Part shown: one piece after another, positions 33,610 to 44,268 of the stretch
How positions within the stretch are numbered: the stretch's first letter is position 1
How the letters are laid out: the number at the start of each line of letters is the position of its first letter
Assembly (NCBI RefSeq): GCF_963966145.1
Contig: NC_091048.1
Span: 16,864,001 to 16,928,000, forward strand
Direction: 5' to 3'
DNA length: 64,000 nucleotides
Source of the DNA: Tenebrio molitor
Lineage: Eukaryota > Arthropoda > Insecta > Coleoptera > Tenebrionidae
Translations under genes and position numbers: made by a program
The notes under the pieces: model-generated
Seen by the model: only the letters and a program-made list of their open reading frames with translations
Database searches by the model: none
What the model was told of the DNA's origin: nothing

Positions 33610-36337
33610 ATGTCTCACACGGTTACGGTAACTAGGACCACCACCACCACAACCACATCCGCAATCATCCTCAACACGGGATATTTAAAAACATGGCCAG
33701 GCCTTCTGAAACTTGCTCAATTGGTAAGAAATATTTACAAAATATCAGTTATTTTAAAATAGAAACTGACGTCAGTGATTCCGCTGCGTTACCACCACGT
33801 CCAGTTAAAATCGTGAATTTTACAAGAATAGTAATTTGCACGGAGGATTATGCGCACTCTGCATGACCGTAAAACCCTATATTGCACTAATCAACTATAA
33901 AATTGTTTTTATGAAAACGGTAAATGTGCTATTTTTGGAAACACGCTTTCCGTTCGTTTAAAAAAAAATCCCACTAACTTTTAACAATGTCGAATCATTT
34001 AATTTAATTAATGCTAATGATTTAAAAAAAAATCAGCAAGACAATTAGGTATTTGTTTATAATTTCGCAAATATTAAACATACCTAAACTTGTAGGCTGG
34101 AAATGAAAACTAACAAAAATAAGTGTACACATCTAGTGATCATCATTGGGTGAAACTCTTTTACATAGATTGGTAGGCACTTTAAGTTACCAATTTCTGT
34201 TGACAATATTGTCATTTTTAAACCTCTTAATTTTATAATGATCGAGTGGGTCGATAAAAAATTTTGTATAAAAAATAGTTATTGTAGAGTTAAACGCCTT
34301 AGACTTATTTTTATTCCCTCATTTAAAAAATACTGTTTAATTCATATCCTGGGAAATTTACGAGAAACCGTACAAAAAGCAATTACCAGCGCATATTATA
34401 CATATTATAATCTACAGCGTGATCAACAATGAGAGAGTCTGTTGGCAATGAAACAATTAAAAAGTACTGGTGTTTTTTGTCTGGTAATTGGCATTCACCG
34501 GATTTTTTAACTTGAGACGACATTAAAATTAAAAATATTTTTGGTTATGCCGGTTATGTTTATGCTATTACAAAAATAAACCTTTGATGGTAAATTTCAA
34601 TTAACTTGGCAAATTTCATTGTTACCAACAGATTCAGTCATTCTTGATGACACCGTACCACTGAAGTAAAATGAATTCACGTTGTTTTGGCATAATGGGA
34701 GGCCATAGAACGTTTGCATTTAATTTGGTAGTAAAGCTGTCTGTTAAATTACGTTATGTTTTTCTAAGTTTGAGGTTATAAATAGCGTCAATGTCTAGTG
34801 CATTGTTGTCAGTTTTAGTAGTTTGCGATAGAAGAATATTCAGACATCGCGGAAAATTCAGCAACATGTTATGTTCATTTTGATAGGTCCGCATGTCAGG
34901 TAGTTTAGTGACGGAGATCAAACAGTGTGTCCAACGTTAAGAAAATAAATCATGGACTCCCATTATGTGAACTGTGTTTATTGTTTACCCACATGTTTTG
35001 TAGCCTATCTACTACACTGGTTATAATAATAGGTACCACAAAAAACTAACCTCTAAACTTAACTCTTGGCATTTATATCCTGCGTTCATTTAATTTATCC
35101 TCAAAGTTGGCGTTAAATGAACGCACGATACCTAACCTGTGTATTAGTAGTAACAATGCGAAATTTTATTTAACCAATTGCTCATGTGTGCCAACCTACC
35201 TACTTCAAAAGTTTTTTTGAGAAGTTGTAATACATAAAAATCGCTGCAAAAACAGCTTTTTCTCTAGTTCTACTACCCAATTTTTTTAGTTTGGGTGCTC
35301 TTTAAAAAATGAGTTTCGAAAATGCATTTAAATTTTTCCACATTTTGTTAGAGTGGTAGAGAAAGTAGGCTCGATCGTGGTTCCTAGGGGAGTGTTTGAG
35401 AGTTAGATTTGAGTTGGTTTTCACAAAATTTGTGAAGGTAATTCAAGCAAACTTAAATAGTTAGCATAATATTTATATTTTATTTTCACTCTAGAAACAT
35501 TTTGTTAATGAGCAATTTTATTTAACGCAGATATTGATAATTTTGACAATAAAAATGCAGCCAATTATCATCGAAAAACGCCCCTAAGAACCAGGATGGA
35601 GCCAACTCTCTTTAATATATGTACTAATTTTACCTTTTGTATGTGTGTTATAAATTGTTTTTGAATAAGTAAGCCGGCCGTGAACTTCATGACTTCACTC
35701 TTGGTTTTATACTCCATATGGCGCTACAATAAAGAGGGTCTAGGTCGCCTCGGCTAGAGAGAAAGTTGTGTCAAGCACACCTCGAGGTCGATGATGAATA
35801 ATGTCCCTTGTCTTCATTTCAGATTTTGGGCATCGTTGTGGTAGGATTGGTTAGTTATTACTACCGCGACTACTATCTAGGCAGCCACCAAATCGACCAA
35901 ACACCTGAAACATTCTTTTTACTGATGGCCGTTACGTTTCTCATAGGAACATTTACACTTTTATTATCTTGCCTTATATCCATATCAACGGCGTCGATAA
36001 TTTCCAAGACTGTTTACGTAAGTCCTTGAAGATAAGCACAATCGTTCTATTCAAGTCTTCTTAATCCAACAGGAAGTGGTTTACCACGGTTTCGCCTTCA
36101 TTCTTTATTTGGCTGCAAGTCTAACGTTAATCATTGAAGTCAATTACAAGAAGCGGAATTACGGAAGAGATTATGAACCGTATTTCGCAGCAGCTGTAAG
36201 TAAACCAAAAATATGCAACTTGAGAACTCAGATCTCAATTCAACTTTTTTCTTCATTTGCAGATACTAGGTCTCGTCCTTTCTGGCCTTTACATATTAAG
36301 TACGGTTTTCGCAATGAGGAGTTACAGAGGACTATAA
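33610..36337 (+). CDS. MARVEL-domain membrane protein, gene 2 (complete)
   Basis: Four exons: 33610-33723, 35823-36017, 36073-36195 and 36263-36337, all joins phase 0 with GTAAG donors and CAG acceptors, giving 168 residues and TAA. An upstream in-frame ATG at 33604 would add two residues. I prefer 33610 because the start [19 protein letters not shown] looks like insect CMTM4-like proteins. The N-terminal Ser/Thr tract (1-17) faces the cytosol. Helix 1 is about 32-52 ([20 protein letters not shown]), helix 2 about 68-92, helix 3 about 105-122 ([18 protein letters not shown]) and helix 4 about 144-160 ([15 protein letters not shown]). MARVEL proteins act in membrane apposition and vesicle traffic. 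The role of this one is unknown. Exon structure matches the genes at 9501 and 56092. Intron 1 is 2.1 kb and holds MITEs. Confidence 0.9.
34413..34657. repeat. MITE (GTGATCAACAATGA family), intact copy
   Basis: Ends TACAGCGTGATCAACAATGA and CATTCTTGATGACACCGTA, 245 bp, within intron 1 of MARVEL gene 2. It serves as the empty-site reference for the interrupted copy at 4992-5520. Confidence 0.75.
34658..35373. other. Intron 1 of MARVEL gene 2, no feature
   Basis: No repeat or coding sequence is recognised here. Confidence 0.35.
35374..35620 (+). repeat. Dispersed repeat with TIR, copy 1 (with 62147-62400)
   Basis: Begins ATCGTGGTTCCTAGGGGAGT and ends CCAGGATGGAGCCAACTCTC; TGGTTCCTAGGGG is found inverted near the other end. 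The second copy at 62147 is about 90 percent alike by eye. It lies in intron 1. Confidence 0.7.
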
Positions 36338-36872
36338 AATCAACAATTACGTTAATTGAATCATTGAAAAAAACGTCTCTTTAATTTAAGTTAACCACAA
36401 TTTTTTAATTTATTTCATTATGATGTATAAGTTCACTTTACGTTACTTATTGTTAGAATTTATCATTTTCAAACACATGCGGGGTATAGGTAATACTGCC
36501 TGAAATTCTCAAAATACATAAAGCTCGTTAATATTAAAAAATACTCATATTGAGGATTATAAAGTTGATATTTTTATCTCAGTTTACTGAAATTTTTTAC
36601 GTAGAAAACTGTCGTGACATGAATTTATGTAAAGAGCGATCAAATTAATTTGTAATCGAGTTATCCATGAATCCGAAATCATATGTCGTTACTTGAACTC
36701 CACGTTCGAATAAACACAGCATGAAACACACGTTAGATCTCAACATATTAATCGCAAAGACATACGGATTCAAATCCATGGATGACTCTATTACAAATTA
36801 ATTTGATCGCACCATATTTGGAATATAATTTTAGGTCTGCAACCAATTATACTCAGCCTTGTTGCAATCATA
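36338..36872. other. Probable 3' UTR of MARVEL gene 2, then non-coding
   Basis: AATAAA occurs near 36708. Nothing else is recognisable. Confidence 0.3.
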
Positions 36873-37005
36873 TACAGGCTCATTATAAATGATTGTCCCA
36901 TCGTAGTTGGCGTTGAAAACCCACACAAATTTTGGATGTGCCGCTACCCTCGCAACGTTAGACAAAACTAGTGGACAGATTTATATCATTTATAATGACC
37001 CTGTA
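36873..37005. repeat. Small foldback MITE
   Basis: TACAGGCTCATTATAAATGA and its near complement (TCATTTATAATGACCCTGTA) enclose about 93 bp. Related to 6125-6238. Confidence 0.65.
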
Positions 37006-37903
37006 ATATGGTTCACAGTTTTTTTTTTTCGGCTTGGCCGCAATACTGATTGTATTATGATTTTTTAAATACAATTTTGTTAACCTAAATGAAATAAATT
37101 AAAACATGACAAGATAGCACATGTCACCACAGCCTAAAGTATTAATTAAGTTTTCTAACGTACAAACAATACATTTTAATTATTTTTGATCGTGACGGAA
37201 AGGATTTAATCGGATTAAAGATCAGATCAGTTGTCAATTTGTTTGTTTTTCATCTTAATTTCTAGAAATCTATCATCTTCAGAAATACCAGGAATGAAAA
37301 AGTTATTGATCTAGGTGATCTGGGTGTAATGTTGTAGGGATATTGTATACTTTGCGGTATGCATTTTTTTGTAGGAAGTCAAAGCCTATTGAATATAAGA
37401 ACTACAAGGTGATTTGGCTAAAACGTGGATTGAAAAAATAAGGTTTCTGTTAACGTTACTTTGAAGAAAAACTTTATGTGCACATACATTATGGGGGTTT
37501 TAGTTAATCACCTTGTAGCACATTTATTTATCCAGAGGTGTCAAAATGTATAGCTGCCATTGGTGTCTATTTACTGTGCCTAAAAGATATGCCTTAGTAT
37601 TTTGTATAGTTTTACTATATATGACTGGTTCACTTTATACATAATATTTAAAATTTTGTAAATGTTACATTTACGTGTAGGTACACAATTTTATATATAG
37701 CATTTATGTGATTGTAAAAATGTAATCATGATTTAAAAATAAATTCTGTTGGTAGGTATACGAGTATAGATAAAATTTGTGCCATGTGATTATTCAATTA
37801 TAAAAGAATGAAGTACCTTGACAATGACCTGACGTCAATCTAACAAAAAAATATCTTGGCCTGTTGCGTGTTTAAAACAATCGTGATACGTGAACGGCTA
37901 ATA
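37006..37903. other. No recognisable feature
   Basis: AT-rich, without coding potential or a shared repeat. Confidence 0.3.
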
Positions 37904-38174
37904 TACAGGTTAATCAAAAGTATGGAATGGGCGGTTCATTTCCGTAAATATGAACTTTATAACAAAATTTCTTTAATAAAAGTTTTTTTACTCATTATTC
38001 TCCATTTCTTAGCCTACTAGTTGTTTTTGTCTGTCAACGCATTTCCATGGGCACGTATTTTTTTTTATTGCCAACCAAATAATTTATTGGTGATTTTTAT
38101 TCCTCCTTTTTTTCTTCAAATGACTTGATATTTTTTCCTATGATTTAATAACAAAATTTTAGAGAAAATGCTCA
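37904..38174. repeat. Left arm of a large inverted pair (partner 40952-41969)
   Basis: Starts TACAGGTTAATCAAAAGTAT (transposon-like TACAGG end) and ends GAGAAAATGCTCAT. The inverse sequence lies at 40952-41969, there interrupted by the piggyBac element. The pair could be the TIRs of one old element of about 4 kb, or two separate copies. Confidence 0.7.
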
Positions 38175-38175
38175 T

Positions 38176-38496
38176 TAGCTATTTATGCACCAATGGCGTT
38201 ACAACGACGATTACGTCCGGAGAACGATGAATCCAACTCGAGGGCTTTAGCCCGAGAGATGGATATCATTCGATGGGCGTAATCATTCGGTGACGCCGTG
38301 GTGCATACAAGATTTTATTTTTCACGTGTTCTTTAAAAAAAAAATTGGCATCTTTGCAATTATGAATTGATGAGGGCGTTATTAATTCATTACGCCCGCT
38401 TATTCTTATTACGCCCTGTATTATGCCCCGGTTGTTATGGACATGTTTACGTATTTCGTATCCTAGGAGTTATTATGCAATTATACTAAAGTGAAA
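38176..38496 (-). repeat. Dispersed repeat, copy 2 (inverse of 18512-18836)
   Basis: Reverse-strand copy, with a palindromic core around CTCGAGGGCTTTAGCCCGAG and the motif TTAGCTATTTATGCACC at its edge. Confidence 0.7.
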
Positions 38497-38523
38497 ATAA
38501 AATACTTTACGCACTCCCTGCAG

Positions 38524-38600
38524 CTTGACAATAACCTAATTTATCACAAAAATTACGCGACGAATTTTGCAGCCAGTTAGATGATATTTCTTCAATTTCA
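38524..38600 (-). pseudogene. DUF4817 transposase C-terminal scrap, minus strand
   Basis: Minus-strand translation reads HEIEEISSNWLQNSSRNFC, nearly the same as HEIEEVSPNWLQNSLRNFC on the + strand at about 39940-39996. So a C-terminal fragment sits head-to-head with the + strand copy that begins at 38605. Confidence 0.7.
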
Positions 38601-38775
38601 TGCTTGATAATAATAATTCAAATTGTCTAAAGCACATTTTATTTTCTGGTGAAGCCACGTTTTGTCTAAATGGGTTTGTAAACAGACAAAACTGTCGCTA
38701 CTGATCACACCATACACAGCATCCCCAAAAACTTAATGTCTGGGCTGGTAGCTGGTAGCTGGAGCACCACATAAT

Positions 38776-39627
38776 GGGTAATATTAATAAAAATAAGCAA
38801 ATGCTTCCAAGCATTTGCTACTTAGCATTAGCATTTGCTTTAAAGTAAAAGCTTTTGCTTCTAGCAATTGCTTGTTTTGGTATTAATAAAGAAATCCTCT
38901 TGACGAAAGCATATGCTAGTGACTTGACAGGTAGGTAATTGCTTGCCGTTCAACGCGGGGCGCCAGGAAAATGTATCCAAAGTGGTGCCTTGTCTATAAT
39001 TTTTCCCGTGACAAATTTTACAACATTCGATACAATTGGTTGACTTACTTCCATGAGTTCAGCTACCCCAATCTGAAATCCTATAAATAGTTTAACACTA
39101 TTTATTACTCTATGAATAATTTAATTTTTTATACTTGGATCAGCCACATATCGCAACAATATTTTTATTTTCATCACCGAAGATAAAGTACTACCACGAG
39201 TTTCTTCAGCGCCATTCCCAAGAAAATCAGCAATCCACTGAACACTTTCATTTCGGAAATGAAACAATTTTACATCATCTTCTCTTGTAATGGTATTGTC
39301 TTTCCTTTCTTTGTAAAATTTACGGTTTCTTGGCACTTGGAACATACTTTTATGGTGCTTTAACAGCCGATTTATAACTACTAGTACGACACGAAGGAGA
39401 ATGTCATTTATCCTAGCAATTGCTTACTATTTCAAGCAAATGCTAAACTTTATTAATAGTAAAAGAAGCAAATCCTAATATCGTTAAGCAAATGCTTTCT
39501 AAAACGAGCAAAAGCATTTACTAACCAGGTCTCACTAGCATTTACTACACTTTTATTAATATCACTTAAAGCAATTGCTTATAAAATAGCTAGCAAAAGC
39601 ATTTGCTACGTTTTATTAATATTGCCC
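38776..39627 (-). mobile_element. PIF/Harbinger element, short, with 3-bp AAT target duplication
   Basis: The ends GGGTAATATTAATAAAA and TTTTATTAATATTGCCC are inverted (one difference), and AAT lies directly outside both ends (38773-38775, 39628-39630). The inner edge has many AGCAAATGCTTT-like repeats in both orientations. The split transposase around it confirms the borders. It encodes the N-terminal part of a Harbinger transposase on the minus strand. Confidence 0.8.
38950..39345 (-). pseudogene. Harbinger transposase, N-terminal part with a 54-nt intron
   Basis: Exon 1 is 39345-39135 (MFQVPRNRKFYKE, FHFRNESVQWIADFLG, ILLRYVADP). GT at 39134 and AG at 39081 bound an intron of 54 nt, and exon 2 is 39080-38950 (FQIGVAELMEVSQPIVSNVV, then TGA). 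Spliced, the frame is open for 113 residues. The pattern RYVADPRFQIG is the usual join in HARBI1-like transposases, so the intron is well supported. The DDE catalytic domain is missing because of an internal deletion. It was not able to move by itself. Confidence 0.7.
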
Positions 39628-40006
39628 AATAGGTCCATAGGTACTTTATAGATGATAGATGGAAATTTGACAGCAGTTAGATTCCTAAACCTATTACGTG
39701 ATCACATTATAAGTACCTGACATTGCACATTTATTTCCGGATGAAGATCGACAGGGAATGGCAAATCGCAATGTTTGGTTTCAGCAAGACGGCGCGTTGG
39801 ATAGTACGTCGGGGATCTATTGAATTGCCTGCCAGGTCGCCTAATTTGAGTCCCCTAGATTTTTTCCTCTGGGGTCATTTAAAAAATAAAATTTACAAAG
39901 AGAAACCACAAAATTTGCAACCTGGAAGCCAGAATCCGGCATGAAATTGAAGAAGTATCACCTAACTGGCTGCAAAATTCGTTACGTAATTTTTGTGACA
40001 GATTAA

Positions 40007-40173
40007 GGGCCAGTTTATAGAAAGAGAAATAAATATTTAATTGGAATTAATTAATTTTATGCGCGTAATCGCATCCATGAATCCAAAACTTTGACTGGTT
40101 CAATCTGATCACTCGTTCAGTTAATCTCACATTTGATTACGATTAACTTAATTTCGCTTCTGTAAACTGGCCC
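40007..40173. repeat. TIR MITE, copy 1 (with 54798-54961)
   Basis: Ends GGGCCAGTTTATAGAAAGAG and TTCGCTTCTGTAAACTGGCCC. The second copy at 54798 is in the same orientation. It landed at the end of the transposase remnant. Confidence 0.75.
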
Positions 40174-40499
40174 TTAGTCTTCAGTTTGAACATTTACTTT
40201 GAGTTAAGTTTTATTTGAGTGGATAATAGCTATTTATGCAACGAGCTGCAAAAGAATAGCTATTTTGCGACGTGTTTCATAGAAGATTTTTTCTAATTTA
40301 GTTACGAAAAGCACACATTCTAATTAAAATTCTGTTTAAATCTGCTATTTCAATAATTTTCCGGGATAATAATACTAATGTCACTTTTTAACACTAGTGA
40401 TAATATAATGTCATTTTTTTGACTAGTTATTAAATGAAGCACGTTTGACAACTAAAATGACATATCACAATGGTTGCTTTTCGTAACTGAATTAGAAAA

Positions 40500-40710
40500 T
40501 AGTATATTAAAACATGAGTTTTATAAAACTTATATTAAAACACGACTGCTGCAAGCAGGAGTGCCTGTAAATGACCAGTGCTCTTAAATTTTATAAAACG
40601 AATTTTTTATGCTATTTTTTCTAATTTGCATATTAAATACATGTTTTTTTACAAATAAAATCAATTTTGGTAATTTAGGGAATTTTATGACAGTTGGTGA
40701 CATGGTGACA
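40500..40710. repeat. Repeat with shared flanks (with 42845-43035)
   Basis: AGTATATTAAA at the left and TTTATAAAAC.AGTTTTTTATG.TATTTTTT at the right are shared with 42845-43035, but the palindromic middles differ completely. This core is weak (CACGACTGCTGCAAGCAGGAGTG); the other (42876-42945) has TTGGCGCAC / GTGCGCCAA arms. Confidence 0.45.
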
Positions 40711-41145
40711 CATTTATTTCATGGTTAACATTTAAAGTAAAATTCTAAATTTGAATCTAGACTAAACATAGGTAATTGTTATTTTTCGCAAGTGAAATTG
40801 CAATTAAAGATGAATTATCCAGAAATGCGGCAAATAGGAGATAATACCAGAGTCAATTTGCTGCCGGCAATGTGTGTTACTAACTGAAAATAGTTCCTAG
40901 ATTTCGGATGTGTTAATAGCTTTGTTAAAACAGCAAATTAGAAAAAGTATTATGAGCATTTTCTCTAAAATTTTGTCATTAAAGCATAGGAAAAAAATAT
41001 CAAATCATTTGAAGAAAAAAAGGAGGAATAAAAATCAGCAAAAAAAATACTTGGTTGCCAATAAAAAAAAAAATACGTTTCCATGGAAATGCGTTGACAC
41101 ACAAAAACAACGAGGTAGGTAATGAGTAAAAAAAACTTTTATTAA

Positions 41146-41895
41146 CACGTTCGCTACCGCGCGGCTCATATATGAATCGGATGGTTTTTCATTATAGACC
41201 GCTGGCTCATATATGAGCCGACAATGCCATTGTACATCATGTAAAATTTCTCTGTATAGTCTGTTGCTAGAGACTTGATACTGCGGAGAGGTCTAAGCGA
41301 ATGTGTGACTCACATGTGTGTCGCGCGGTCTCGGCTTTTCTTTAGCGGTTATGTTGTTTGTTTTCACAGTTCATCCCTTCGTTAAGAAATCCTCGTTGCA
41401 TTGATTGTAAATTTGAAATTAATTATAACTGTGTCATGTCTTCAAAAATAGAACGCCTAACAGAAGCTGAATTGCAAGAAGAAGCAAATAAATTTTTTGA
41501 AGATTTTAATTCCGACTATGAAAGTAATGACAATCCCCATGAAGAACCATATCAAGATTCTGGCAGTGATTGGAATCCTTCTTCGACTGAAAAGCAAATG
41601 TTGCAAATGTTTACCAACTTTATTTTGTATTGGAATAGATTTAGTTACTTTATTTTAATTTTCTTAGAATTCAGATTCATGTCTCATATATGGGGCACAT
41701 GGTATATTGGTCAAAATTATTACTATAGACCATTGTCTCACATTTGAGCCATAGCACTATAAACTAAAATTTACAATTTTTTGACAAAATAATCTTCAAG
41801 TAAGTTTCAAAATATTGTTAACTTGCTAGTTTTCCAAAAAAAGCGAAGTGGTCTGTCGCAAAAGTTTTTTTTTTTAAATGGCGGTAGCGAACGTG
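41146..41895 (+). mobile_element. piggyBac-type element, internally deleted
   Basis: TTAA at both borders (41142-41145, 41896-41899) and inverted ends CACGTTCGCTACCGC / GCGGTAGCGAACGTG, the piggyBac hallmark. The left side has the palindromes GCGGCTCATATATGA and GGCTCATATATGAGCC; CTCATATATG and CTCACATTTGAGCC occur at the right. 750 bp, with one short coding frame. Confidence 0.85.
41436..41747 (+). pseudogene. piggyBac transposase N-terminus, truncated
   Basis: ATG at 41436, 103 residues. The first 55 (MSSKIERLTEAELQEEANKF and an acidic stretch ending SGSDWNPSSTEKQ) fit the acidic N-terminus of piggyBac transposases. The rest is hydrophobic and unrelated, so the DDE core was deleted. Dead as an enzyme. 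The element could only be moved by a partner elsewhere. Confidence 0.65.
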
Positions 41896-42234
41896 TTAAA
41901 GACATTTTGTTATGAAGTTTATATTTACGGAAATAAACCGCCCATTCCATACTTTTAACTAATCCTGTATATTTAGTGCGATTCTGTTTCAAAATTTAGC
42001 AATATTGTTATTGAACAATATTGATTTTGCATAGATCCAACCAATCAATAACTTCATATCATAGCAACTACAACATTGCTATATAGCAATATTGGTAAAC
42101 TTTAAAACAGAATCACACCAATGGATTGGATGTAGGATAATCGCGAACATACATTTTTGCACCACCATTTAAACAAGTAGATTTTTTAATCAGTATCATA
42201 TGTACGTCTAAGGTACACATTTTTTCACAATAGG

Positions 42235-42742
42235 TAAAGTGCGTCTATCGATATTTTGAAACGACTTTTTAAACACTAGTTAACATTTTGGGTCGTTTAT
42301 GGTGGTCTCATTACTAGGGGATTATTTACCTATCCTGTAACAAAAACTCTCGATGGTATAGTATTTTTATCTTCCTAAGGAATTTTGGCTTAAGTCATAA
42401 ATAAACCGAACAAAGACCCTACTTAAAGAAATTTATTGTGATATTGTACCTGTCAATCACTAGCCGGTCTCGGAGAAAAAAATTACCTGGGGTAGTACTC
42501 AAAATATTTGTCGGAGACCCTCTAGTGATTGACAGGCACAATATGACAATAAATTTCTTTAAGTAGGGTCTTTGTTCGGTTTATTTAGAGCTTAAGTCAG
42601 AATTCCTTAGGAAGATACAAGCACTATACCTGCGGATTATTGAGATCGGTTATTCACCACTTTTACGACAATCTTTGTTAGCGGGCAATAAACCACTGAA
42701 GGAAGCAAAAGGTCGTTTTAAAATATCGATAGACGCACTTTA
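42235..42742. repeat. Foldback MITE, about 508 bp
   Basis: The outer arms TAAAGTGCGTCTATCGATAT and its complement enclose inner arms (AATAAACCGAACAAAGACCC ... complement, about 70 bp) around a short centre. Non-coding. Confidence 0.75.
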
Positions 42743-42875
42743 GCTATTTATATGACCAGTTAGGAAATGCTTCATTTTGTCTACCGAATGGGATGTTACT
42801 TCGTAAAAGTTACATAAAATGGTATTTCCAATAATGACGGAATAGTATATTAAAGAACGACTTTTAAAAGGACTG

Positions 42876-42945
42876 ATTTGGCGCACCAGTCCCAGGTGTA
42901 GAAAACGACCCGTAGGGGAGTTTTCTATGGGACGAGTGCGCCAAT
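42876..42945. repeat. Palindrome with CG-rich centre
   Basis: Arms TTGGCGCAC / GTGCGCCAA and GTAGAAAAC / GTTTTCTA around CGACCCGTAGGGGA. See the shared flanks at 40500. Confidence 0.55.
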
Positions 42946-44268
42946 ACCTTTATAAAACCAGTTTTTTATGTTATTTTTTACAATTTGCACCCTTGTTTTA
43001 ATTTTTAAATAAAAAAAATAAATTTTCAAATTCTAGGGAATTTCGTATTAATTGGTAATTCAAGGTAACGGATGCAACCACATCTGCAACAGATGTTAAA
43101 AAGTAGAGTTTGAACATTAATATTGGAAGTTTTTTGGTGTAATACACTGAAATATTGATAAAAATTTCATTAAGGATGAACTGGAGTAACATTGAAAAAT
43201 GGCGAAAATTGCTTAAAATTGGTATAATAGTCCTTTCATCCATTCGGAAGTACTGTGCCAAATTTAAAAAAATTTGATCGAGGAATTTTAAAGTTATTAC
43301 CTTTTAAAGTTTCGGGATATTTTACACGTGTTCTTATGAGAAATCGAGCAATGGTCGCATAAAAATTGATAAAAAATATATTTCAAAAAGGCCAATTTTT
43401 CTTAAATTTTTCACACATAAAGTATCGATATCGTAGAATTTTCTAATGAATTTACAAAAAAAGTTGGTCGAGGATTTTCCATGTAATCGCTAATTATATG
43501 TGGAAAAACACGGTTTTTGAGGTTATGTATCTGTTTTAATTTCAATAAAAGTGAACAAAATGCATATAATTGACGTCGGTATGCAACATTAGACTCATAT
43601 CGCACTTTTTACGACAGTTACGTTAAGAACTTTAATAGAAATCAATGAAAATTGAAATTCAGTGTGCTTCTCTTTACCTACTCTCACGTACAGTCTTACG
43701 CGTCGTCCTGCGTGAGCGACTAGCTTACGACGGTGCGGGCGGTGCGGCCGAACCGGATTTATTAAAGCATGGAGTACTATAGCCCTGTCCTACGTGCGGC
43801 CGCGTTGGTCGTAAAATTGTTTCGTCCGAAATCCGGACGGCAGAGGCGATCAAATTCTTTGATTTTTCCGCCTGCGATTCGCCCGAACCGTCAGTGGTGC
43901 ATCTTCGACGGTGCACATGTGTTCTTTTGTCGGTAAAGCGAAAGCGACGAACATTGAACCAGGGAATATAATTTAATTATTTACAACACTGTAGTAAAAT
44001 AATTCATAAATATCTACCCTTGTCGGAAAGAGGACAAAAGAGCAAAAGAAATAAAAGAACAAATATCGCAGATGTTGAACACAGTATCTTCACAAAAATA
44101 AAATTCTGCTTACGTTGTCAATGTCTTGTAAATTATTCCCCACCCTGGGATTTATTATTTTTCAATATTTTTAAATTCTCTTCTCAGTTTTCTGTTAGTA
44201 TTCGTCAGTAGTTACTGTGGAATACGAGTGTCAACAGGTCCAACAGAATTTAATTTAAAAAGTTTACA

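Larger units (their letters stand above)
38605..40018 (+). pseudogene. DUF4817 transposase, split by a Harbinger element
   Basis: The left part (38605-38775) reads SGEATFCLNGFVNRQNCRY and NVWAG in one frame, broken by a few stops. The right part (39628-40018) continues with IDGNLTAVRFLNLLRDHI, NVWFQQDGA (second Asp), WIVRRGSIELPARSPNLSPL, DFFLWGHLKNKIYKE and HEIEEVSPNWLQ. At the break, HHI sits left of the insertion and IGP follows at the right, so the missing 852 bp is exactly the Harbinger at 38776-39627. A piece after the second Asp is also lost. The N-terminal domain is absent or replaced by the reversed scrap at 38524. Dead. Confidence 0.75.
40952..41969. repeat. Right arm of the large inverted pair, split by piggyBac
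   Basis: Inverse of 37904-38174. Removing 41146-41899 (piggyBac and one TTAA) restores the arm. It ends AACTAATCCTGTA, the mirror of TACAGGTTAAT at 37904. Confidence 0.7.
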
